A DNA stretch of 5,536 bases. It comes from an uncultured Planctomycetaceae bacterium. Lineage in GTDB: Bacteria > Planctomycetota > Planctomycetia > Planctomycetales > Planctomycetaceae. The position numbers and the translations under genes were made by a program. The stretch lies in the NCBI GenBank assembly GCA_937952455.1, contig CALFYU010000083.1, positions 1-5,536 on the forward strand, in the 5' to 3' direction. A model generated the notes under the pieces. It ran no database searches. It was not told the origin of the DNA and saw nothing but the letters and a program-made list of their open reading frames with translations. Below are positions 1 to 5,536 of this stretch, piece after piece; position 1 is the first letter of the stretch; every line of letters begins with the position of its first letter.

Positions 1-3000
1 TCGTTTGTCAAATTCGTTGGGCGCCAAAGCGGTGACCGTTTGGCGGATCGCGCGTGTTGTCCGTCCCTGGTCATCGGTGGTTTCGATTCGTTGTGCCCAC
101 CAGCCACCGCCGACTTCGACAAAGTCGTCGTAGGTCGTTTCATACGTCACCGCACCGTCGTTTACGTGCGTTACCTTCAATAACACATGCCGCGCGGTGT
201 CGATGGAGAACGTGATCTTGTAGTCATCGTCGTCGGGATGCTGAAGCACTAGCGTGGCGCGGTTCTCACCAATGCCGACCGGCAAGAGTGTCGCTGTGAA
301 CGTCGCATATTGGACAGCCAACGACCGCAGCGAATGATCCTGCAAATCGAGCGGCGGCTGTTTGAGGTCTTCCGGCTGGGCGTCGCGGACCTGGCCCAAT
401 TGAAACGGCCGCGAGACGATTCCCCGCTGCTGACCGTCACACCACTGCACGAACGTCTGACTGCCCGCCTGCTCGCTCCGCGTCAGCCACGCTTCTGTCG
501 AGATCAGATCCAGACGCTCAGTATGCGCCGTGGTCGTCTTCCACCGCGGATCGTAGGTCTCGCTGGTTTGCGTGATTTCCAGACCCATTTCCAGCGCAGC
601 GAGTTGCTCGCCGCGCAGCAGGCTGTCGACCAACGCCGTTGCTTCCTCGGACCAAGTCTCCGACGGTGGCGGTTGTTTGAGCGGCGGTGGTGTGCCCGGC
701 AAACCGGGTAACACCGTGTTCAGCCAATTGGCTGACGCCGTCGTGACGTACCGGTTGTTCAACCGGCCAAAGGTGAGGGTCGTCCCCCCAACGGGCGCGT
801 TCCACTCTTCCAAGAATTGAATCCGGTTCCCGGCATAGTACCGCTCACTCTTCGATTGCCGCTGGCGAAGCTGCGGACGCCGCCCGCCAAATCCAGCGAC
901 CGGACCGTCCATCAATTGGCTCAGGTCTTGCAATTGAGCGATCGACTCGAATTGATAGAGGTACGATGCGGAGTCTTCCTCGGCCATTTCCGCCAATTGG
1001 CCGGATGGGCGAGCGAGCGGCAGTCCAGGCTCGGCAAGACTCAAGATGCGCGGCTCGACGAGTAGCTGCACCTCGTCGCGCATGTAAGGCAATTTGAACT
1101 TTTGATCATATACTGCGAAGTCATCGAATTGCCCACCCATTCCAGGAACGTACCTGTCGTTATGAATGCCGTCACCGTCGAAGTCCCACGGCGTGATCGC
1201 AGCCAATTCAGCCAACATCCCGCTGTCCATCGACGAAGCGAAACCGTTGTTGGAAAAGGACCAAGTCTCTCCCATCTGAGACGCTCGTCCACGAATTCCC
1301 CATGCGGGACTCGAAACTTGCCACGCCACGGCCGCACTCTGGCTGGTCACCGGCACCGTGCGGCCCATCGCCGCTAGTTCCCTGAGCACGGCGGCTCGTA
1401 GATTCGTCCGCCACTCCCCGGCGGCCGCGATCTGCTTTTGCCGCAGTTCATAATTCGCGTCCGCCCGCCCCTTGGCAAAGAACCGCTCGCCGTCCCGCAT
1501 TTGGAAACGCCGTTTTACCTTGAACCGCTCGCGGTCCTCGTCCGTCTCCAACACCAGCAGCGAGGTATAAGGGGTCATGATGTGGAACTCTTCGGACATG
1601 GCGATGATCTCGTCCTGAATCGACTGCGAGCTTCCCTGGGCCAACAGATGATCCAAATGACTCCGCGCCCACAATCGCGGAATGAACGAGTTCCCCGACT
1701 CGGCATCCGCCAGCGTCACGCGACTGCGATAACGGACGGCCTGGCCATTCAATTTGCCCGTCACGATCACTTCGCCCACTTGGTCCTGCCCCTCGGGGAG
1801 ATACCGGCCAAGCAGAATCTGTTGCCGCCCGGCGGGGATGTTCGGCAGTTGTTCAGGATAGACCGCGGCGACTTGCAGGCCTTGGAAATCGATTTTGATG
1901 TCGCGCAGCGCCGGCTGTGATATCTCCTGCAGCAACTCCGTAGCGGTCACCCGCGGCCCCTTGTCGCCGCTGATCGCCCGCATCGACCCGCCGCCCAGTG
2001 AGGCGATCGTCTTCAACACGACCGATTCGTAGCTATTGCCGGTGGAAACGGCGTGGAACGTCCCCTTGTCGTCGTACATTCGTTTCAAGCGATTGCTAAA
2101 TGCATTCGGATCGGCGGCCGTCGTGTTCACGATGCCGTCGCCGATATAGATTACGTGCGTCGCCGATTGCACGCGCTGCATGACTTGCGCGAACGCCGTG
2201 TCTAGATCGGTCCAGCCTAGTGAAACGCGGTTGTCGAGGAACTTGCGAACTACGGCCAGATGGTCCTCGTTCGCGTCCACCGGATTTTCGAAAACGGAGT
2301 GCGTCGCAACGTCGGTGCAGATCAGGTTGAACCGGTCCTGCGGCGATAGTGACGACAGCAAAGTTGTGACAAACTCGGCCTGATTCTCGCGTTGCGGGCG
2401 GTCCATCGAACCGGACGTATCCGCCACCAGTAACAGGTCCAGCGGTTCGCCGTTGGGCAACACGTCCCGCTGCCAGCGGCCTTCTGCTGCCGGAGGCATC
2501 ACCTGTAGTAGAAAGTAGCCGTCGTCGCCTCGCCGATGCGGAATCACCACCACATCGGCGAGGCTGTCCGCGACTTCAATCATCGCTTCAAAGTCGCGGG
2601 ACGGAGTGTACTCCTGGGCTGTGAACTCCACGTGCCCGGCATATTCGGTCCTGTCGATCCGCGCCGGATGCGTGGGGCAGGTCACCTTGGCGAGCGGCAG
2701 CGCCGAATAGACCTTCAGGTCGATCGATAACTCCCGCAGCGGCGTTTGCTTGAGCATTTCGCTTTGCAGGCCGTAGCTGTAGCGGTATTGATTCCCCTGC
2801 AGCGGCAGGACTTGTGTGTAAATGATTTTGATCCGTTTTTCGGAATGCGGCAGAATCGGGAAGACGCGGGCCTTGAAGATGTTGCCGCCGGTCCATTCCA
2901 ACAATCCCGGGTCCCGCTTTTCGCGGAGAATCGTTTCGTAGATTTCCCGCGCGCGTTGTTTCTCGACAATGTCCGCTTCGACCAGTTCACCGCCGATCCA

Positions 3001-4461
3001 CATGCCAAAACCGGAGATCGACGCGTCGGCCGGCAACGGGAAATGGAACACTCCCTCCAACCGCGAACCGGTGTGATTGACGAACGACTCTTCGATCGTC
3101 GTGCGGGCGATCTGGTCGCGGATTTCGACTTTGACGTGGTGTGCGCCGATCGTCAGCGGGACGTTGCGGTCGTCGACCTTGGCGATCAGCGATCCCATCA
3201 CCTCGTTGGACGTCGTTCCTTCAAAGCCCGTGAGCCACCGCGGTTTGTCGGCGACCGCGACCAGCTTTTCCTCGGCGATGCGATAGAACTTGGTGTCCGC
3301 AACGGAGATGACCTGTTCGCCTGGCCCGCGAAGCGAAAGCGGCTTTTCTCCCGCTGCGAATTGCGCTTCCCCCTCGAGCAAGCGGACCTCGCCCGGTTTG
3401 ATCAATTCGACCAACGAACCCGGACCGAGCGTGATAGTGGCGCCGCTTTCCAATTTGACGGCTGCCGCATTCGGCCCGCGGACATCGGTCCGCAGCCAAT
3501 CGCCGGGTTTGACCAGCATCGGTCCGAACACCGGCGTCCAGCGGCGGTTCATCACCGGTTTGATTGTCACCAGTCCCTGAACGTCCGAGACTTTTCCGAT
3601 GCGGCCGTCGGCGGTCAGTTGCGTGCCCACGACGAACTTTTCATCGTCGATCGGGCGGTTTAGCGCCAACACGCGGATCTCGCCGGCCGGTACGTAGCGG
3701 CCATCGCGGCGGACTTTGGTCTCCAGCCACCGCAATTGGTTCGTCTCGACCTCGACGAATGCCTCGACGCTGATGTCGCCGTCGGCGGCTCCCGCCTCGG
3801 CCGGCAGTTGCAGCTGGTAGACGTAGCAGTCCTTTCCGTCGCGCCGCGTCCGGCCGTGCGGGAGGCGGGCAAACGCGCCCGACTGCGGGTCGCCAATATC
3901 GACCGGCAGCAGGTCCAGCAGTTCAAAGTGCGCGTCCGCACCGTCGAAGAACGGCGAATTTTCGTCGGCCGCCACGTTTTCGTCTTCATCAATTCGCCAC
4001 AGTCGCGAACCCTGCACGATGCGGTACCGCGCCGGGTCCTCTTGCCACCGCATCTGCCCCGGCTGGCGGATCCAAATCTCGTCCGTCTTGCCCGCGCGGG
4101 TCAATTGCAGGTGCAACGTATCGGCCGCGTCGACCTTGGCCAATACTTCGGAAAAGGCGAGCGCCGGTTTTTCTTGTGCCAGCGGAGCGAAAAAGACGCC
4201 GACAAACACCGCCAACGCAGCGACAGCGACGACCACCCACCGCGCATTCCACACGACCGGGGCGGCCGATGGACTGTCGGCGACGGGTAGGGCAGGAGCG
4301 GTCCGCGCAGCATGCCGCACAAACTCCTCAGTCGACAAATCTCGCAATCGATCGAGAAACTGGCGGTCCGGGGGCGGCGCGCTGCCGTCGAGTGAACGGA
4401 ACATGTCTATCATGCGCTCGTCGTCGTGATCCGGTTGTTCGGGAAGCGATTCACTTGTCAT
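1..4461 (-). CDS. Giant membrane-anchored FecR/VIT/VWA protein, probable transmembrane partner of the adjacent ECF sigma factor (3' end outside window)
   Basis: The frame is open for 1487 codons with no stop and continues past the left edge. Residues 1-70 are polar and probably cytoplasmic; about 75-95 (WVVVAVAALAVFVGVFFAPL) form one transmembrane helix. Residues about 104-287 resemble LolA-like beta-sheet proteins. Residues 288-395 look like FecR (GDWLRT at 320-325, LLEGEAQF at 361-368). Residues about 430-560 are an unmistakable VIT domain (VFHFPLP, REIYETILREKRDPGLLEW, ARVFPILPHSEKRI). Residues about 675-850 are a VWA domain with a full MIDAS: D681, S683, S685, T751, D775. Residues about 850-985 match the segment that usually follows VWA in VIT proteins (RLWAR, MTPYTSLLVLE). 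Then come a calcium-loop-like DFDGDGIHND (1093-1102), a Pro-rich linker (1251-1267) and a second LolA-like segment (about 1300-1485). VIT and VWA domains bind protein partners, VWA through a metal ion. The start is the ATG overlapping the sigma stop; M17 and M20 are alternatives. No clear Shine-Dalgarno is present, so translation is probably coupled. A role as anti-sigma or sensor is inferred from coupling and topology; a secreted-surface adhesion role is possible. Confidence 0.93.
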   Translation of the reverse strand, partial: MTSESLPEQPDHDDERMIDMFRSLDGSAPPPDRQFLDRLRDLSTEEFVRHAARTAPALPVADSPSAAPVVWNARWVVVAVAALAVFVGVFFAPLAQEKPALAFSEVLAKVDAADTLHLQLTRAGKTDEIWIRQPGQMRWQEDPARYRIVQGSRLWRIDEDENVAADENSPFFDGADAHFELLDLLPVDIGDPQSGAFARLPHGRTRRDGKDCYVYQLQLPAEAGAADGDISVEAFVEVETNQLRWLETKVRRDGRYVPAGEIRVLALNRPIDDEKFVVGTQLTADGRIGKVSDVQGLVTIKPVMNRRWTPVFGPMLVKPGDWLRTDVRGPNAAAVKLESGATITLGPGSLVELIKPGEVRLLEGEAQFAAGEKPLSLRGPGEQVISVADTKFYRIAEEKLVAVADKPRWLTGFEGTTSNEVMGSLIAKVDDRNVPLTIGAHHVKVEIRDQIARTTIEESFVNHTGSRLEGVFHFPLPADASISGFGMWIGGELVEADIVEKQRAREIYETILREKRDPGLLEWTGGNIFKARVFPILPHSEKRIKIIYTQVLPLQGNQYRYSYGLQSEMLKQTPLRELSIDLKVYSALPLAKVTCPTHPARIDRTEYAGHVEFTAQEYTPSRDFEAMIEVADSLADVVVIPHRRGDDGYFLLQVMPPAAEGRWQRDVLPNGEPLDLLLVADTSGSMDRPQRENQAEFVTTLLSSLSPQDRFNLICTDVATHSVFENPVDANEDHLAVVRKFLDNRVSLGWTDLDTAFAQVMQRVQSATHVIYIGDGIVNTTAADPNAFSNRLKRMYDDKGTFHAVSTGNSYESVVLKTIASLGGGSMRAISGDKGPRVTATELLQEISQPALRDIKIDFQGLQVAAVYPEQLPNIPAGRQQILLGRYLPEGQDQVGEVIVTGKLNGQAVRYRSRVTLADAESGNSFIPRLWARSHLDHLLAQGSSQSIQDEIIAMSEEFHIMTPYTSLLVLETDEDRERFKVKRRFQMRDGERFFAKGRADANYELRQKQIAAAGEWRTNLRAAVLRELAAMGRTVPVTSQSAAVAWQVSSPAWGIRGRASQMGETWSFSNNGFASSMDSGMLAELAAITPWDFDGDGIHNDRYVPGMGGQFDDFAVYDQKFKLPYMRDEVQLLVEPRILSLAEPGLPLARPSGQLAEMAEEDSASYLYQFESIAQLQDLSQLMDGPVAGFGGRRPQLRQRQSKSERYYAGNRIQFLEEWNAPVGGTTLTFGRLNNRYVTTASANWLNTVLPGLPGTPPPLKQPPPSETWSEEATALVDSLLRGEQLAALEMGLEITQTSETYDPRWKTTTAHTERLDLISTEAWLTRSEQAGSQTFVQWCDGQQRGIVSRPFQLGQVRDAQPEDLKQPPLDLQDHSLRSLAVQYATFTATLLPVGIGENRATLVLQHPDDDDYKITFSIDTARHVLLKVTHVNDGAVTYETTYDDFVEVGGGWWAQRIETTDDQGRTTRAIRQTVTALAPNEFDKR
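720..735. repeat. Perfect 16-bp palindrome inside the coding sequence
   Basis: TCAGCCAATTGGCTGA reads the same on both strands. It lies inside the long membrane-protein gene and encodes the SANWL region at residues about 1243-1247. A functional role is not evident; it has the form of a dimeric-repressor site but sits far from any visible promoter. Confidence 0.7.
2527..2564. repeat. Perfect 12-bp inverted repeat with 14-nt loop inside the coding sequence
   Basis: GCCTCGCCGATG at 2527-2538 is the exact reverse complement of CATCGGCGAGGC at 2553-2564, with 14 bases between. In the mRNA of the long membrane-protein gene it would form a GC-rich hairpin. It encodes residues of about 633-645 (SLADVVVIPHRRG), the hinge between the VIT domain and the first strand of the VWA domain. 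Confidence 0.8.
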
Positions 4462-5029
4462 GGGTCTGACCGGTATTCATCACTGGAAAATCGGCGTTCA
4501 ATTGATCAAAAGCATCGCGAAACGCCCGGCGGGCGCGCGCCAATTTCGATCGAACCGCCGTTGCTGTCGTTCGCTCCGCAGCGGCGATCTGCTCGACGGA
4601 TTCCTCGTCGAGATACTTCGCCGCTAACAGAGAGCCGTAGTCGTCGTTGAGTTCGGTGAGCGTCTGCCGGACCAGCGCCGCCAAATCGGCGCGGCGCTGT
4701 TGATGCCGGTCTGGCTGCGGACCAATGTCTAATTCGCGAACCCGCGCTTGCCGCTGCTGCCGGCGATAGTGCAGCGCCACTTGGTTTCGCAGGATGCCCG
4801 TCAGCCAGGCCCACAGCGGTCCGCGCTCCGGGTCATAACTCCCCGCCGATCGAGCGGCTGCCAGGAAGGTCTCCTGAACGACGTCCGCCACGTCGGCCGA
4901 GTTCGGCCCCACGCGCCGCGCCGCCGATCGCCAAACCCGTTCGCAGTACGCATCGTAAAACGACTGCCACGCAGCGGGGTCGCCGTCCTGCAAGCCTTGA
5001 GCAATCGCTCGTTCCTGTTGCTCATTCAT
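4451..5029 (-). CDS. ECF-family RNA polymerase sigma factor
   Basis: This 192-residue protein has the usual length and two-domain layout of an extracytoplasmic-function (ECF) sigma factor, which directs RNA polymerase to a small regulon. Region 2 spans about residues 21-90: WQSFYDAYCERVW, the core-binding segment DVADVVQETFLAA (46-58) and WAWLTGILRNQVALHYRR (73-90), which would melt and read the -10 element. A charged linker (91-114) follows. Region 4 spans about 115-175, with the helix-turn-helix SVEQIAAAERTTATAVRSKL (144-163) for -35 recognition. No regions 1.1 or 3 and no C-terminal sensory extension are present. The ATG at 5029 is the only ATG, GTG or TTG in frame before an upstream stop; the sequence before it (ACAAACTCC) is a poor ribosome binding site. 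Its last 11 bases overlap the start of the long membrane protein, suggesting an operon and a sigma/regulator pair. The regulon and exact ECF group cannot be read from this window. Confidence 0.95.
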   Translation of the reverse strand: MNEQQERAIAQGLQDGDPAAWQSFYDAYCERVWRSAARRVGPNSADVADVVQETFLAAARSAGSYDPERGPLWAWLTGILRNQVALHYRRQQRQARVRELDIGPQPDRHQQRRADLAALVRQTLTELNDDYGSLLAAKYLDEESVEQIAAAERTTATAVRSKLARARRAFRDAFDQLNADFPVMNTGQTHDK

Positions 5030-5134
5030 GGAGTTTGTCGATCCGGTCGCGTCCGAACGTATTGGATGTGCCGACGACTGATCGTTCCCGGAATTCCTCC
5101 GGCGCTTTGGTCGTTGTCTGTCGGGCAGATGAGA
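5030..5134 (-). other. Intergenic gap between the upstream gene and the sigma gene
   Basis: This 105-bp gap is the only non-coding stretch in the window and must hold any promoter of the sigma/membrane-protein pair. It contains a short inverted repeat, CCGGA-GGAAT-TCCGG on the minus strand (5088-5102), with no following T-run, so it is a poor candidate for an intrinsic terminator. No clear purine-rich ribosome binding site precedes the sigma ATG. Confidence 0.7.
5073..5097 (-). promoter_or_regulatory. Weak ECF-type promoter candidate for the sigma operon
   Basis: On the minus strand GGAAT (5097-5093) is followed after 16 bases by CGTC (5076-5073). ECF promoters commonly have a GGAAC-like -35 and a CGTC-like -10 about 16 bases apart, so this could be a self-recognised promoter. 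The -35 is one base off and the motifs are short, so chance is a real alternative. Another GGAAC lies nearby (5088-5084) but lacks a well-spaced -10 partner. Confidence 0.2.
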
Positions 5135-5536
5135 TCACCGCACGAGCGTGTGACTGTTGTGCTGAGTGATAAACTCCTCGATTTCTCCCGCCGATCTCGC
5201 CACAATATGCTTGGGGATCTCTAACTGTTCCAGCGTGATGTCGTTGCTGAGCCAGACGTGGGTCGTGACGACGTAACCCGGGTCACCGTTCCGGCGGCGT
5301 GGGTCTTCCGGAGCACCCCAGCCGCGACGCGTCACCTGAAGTTGCCAATCAAAGGAAATCGTCATCGGCTTGCCCAGTGCGCCGGTCAATGGCTTCTCGC
5401 CGGCGTGGATCACAACCGTGAGCGGCGTGTCCTTCACGCAGCCGTACTTTTCTAAAAACTCATTCAGTGATACTGCGTTGCCGCCATAATAAAAGACATC
5501 ATTCGCATTGATCCAATGTCCCTGTACGCGACGACC
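5135..5536 (-). CDS. Unrecognised protein, C-terminal 133 residues (5' end outside window)
   Basis: The frame is open from the right edge to a TGA at 5135-5137. A GTG at 5437 could be taken as a start, but the upstream codons read on as coherent protein (QGHWINANDVFYYGGNAVSL), so the true start is probably beyond the window. The visible part has the feel of an alpha/beta protein: NEFLEKYG looks like a helix, TPLTVVIHAG like a buried strand followed by a turn, and SFDWQLQVTRRGW and GYVVTTHVWLS like further strands. The end, HIVARSAGEIEEFITQHNSH, looks like a strand and closing helix. There is no membrane segment, metal-binding cluster or catalytic motif I can name. I have a weak impression that similar sequences occur as hypothetical proteins in planctomycetes. 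It lies 105 bp upstream of the sigma gene on the same strand, so it may be a separate transcription unit or share one. Confidence 0.75.
   Translation of the reverse strand, partial: GRRVQGHWINANDVFYYGGNAVSLNEFLEKYGCVKDTPLTVVIHAGEKPLTGALGKPMTISFDWQLQVTRRGWGAPEDPRRRNGDPGYVVTTHVWLSNDITLEQLEIPKHIVARSAGEIEEFITQHNSHTLVR

Noticed and set aside
900..1140. Cluster of CAATTG and related words that looks like a repeated binding site
   Set aside because: Most copies arise from Gln-Leu and similar dipeptides (AQLQDLSQL, GQLAEM, GQF) using CAA and TTG codons, with irregular spacing.
1438..1920. A 160-codon open frame on the plus strand
   Set aside because: It is antisense to the conserved post-VWA segment (RLWAR, MTPYTSLLVLE) and shows no domain of its own.
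2746..3663. A 305-codon open frame on the plus strand
   Set aside because: It lies opposite the clear FecR and VIT coding sequence on the minus strand. Its translation is rich in Asp, Arg and Phe with no recognisable domain, as expected for the antisense of a GC-rich gene.
3736..4290. A 184-codon open frame on the plus strand
   Set aside because: It is antisense to the transmembrane helix and LolA-like segment, with low-complexity Arg/His/Asp-rich translation at its end.
4673..4699. 9-bp inverted repeat CAGCGCCGC / GCGGCGCTG with 9-nt loop in the sigma gene
   Set aside because: It consists almost only of GC and lies in the Ala/Arg-rich linker of the sigma factor, where such matches are common by chance.
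5088..5102. Hairpin CCGGA-GGAAT-TCCGG as a terminator of the upstream gene
   Set aside because: The stem has only 5 bp and is followed by GAACGATC on the minus strand, not by a T-run.
5135..5437. A 100-residue gene starting at GTG 5437
   Set aside because: The frame stays open to the right edge and the upstream residues look like normal protein, so the GTG is most likely an internal valine.

Overview
The window carries three protein-coding genes, all on the minus strand, so it reads right to left. It is GC-rich (about 60% by eye) with no RNA gene, mobile element or CRISPR array visible. The gene content points to a planctomycete, probably of the Pirellulales type: an ECF sigma factor translationally coupled to a very long single-pass membrane protein with VIT and VWA domains, and an upstream small protein of a style I associate with that phylum. 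The taxonomic call is inference from style, not from a marker gene.

Region by region, in transcription order. (1) 5536-5135: the C-terminal 133 residues of an unrecognised protein whose start lies outside the window. (2) 5134-5030: a 105-bp intergenic gap with weak ECF-promoter-like hexamers and no convincing terminator. (3) 5029-4451: a complete 192-residue ECF-family RNA polymerase sigma factor with regions 2 and 4. (4) 4461-1: one uninterrupted reading frame of 1487 codons that begins inside the last codons of the sigma gene (11-bp overlap) and runs off the left edge. I checked every codon of it for stops and found none. In order it shows a short cytoplasmic N-terminus, one transmembrane helix, a LolA-like beta-rich segment, a FecR-like domain, a VIT domain, a VWA domain with a complete MIDAS metal site, a conserved post-VWA segment, a poorly recognised stretch with a calcium-loop-like motif and a proline-rich linker, and a second LolA-like segment at the edge.

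The likely working unit is the sigma factor plus the membrane protein. The overlap, the order and the topology (N-terminus inside, huge ectodomain outside) fit a sigma factor held and released by a transmembrane regulator that senses something in the periplasm through adhesion-type domains. The cytoplasmic segment does not show a zinc-binding anti-sigma signature, so that function is inferred from context. Smaller points for a second look are a perfect 12-bp inverted repeat in the coding sequence between VIT and VWA, and a perfect 16-bp palindrome in the C-terminal part.
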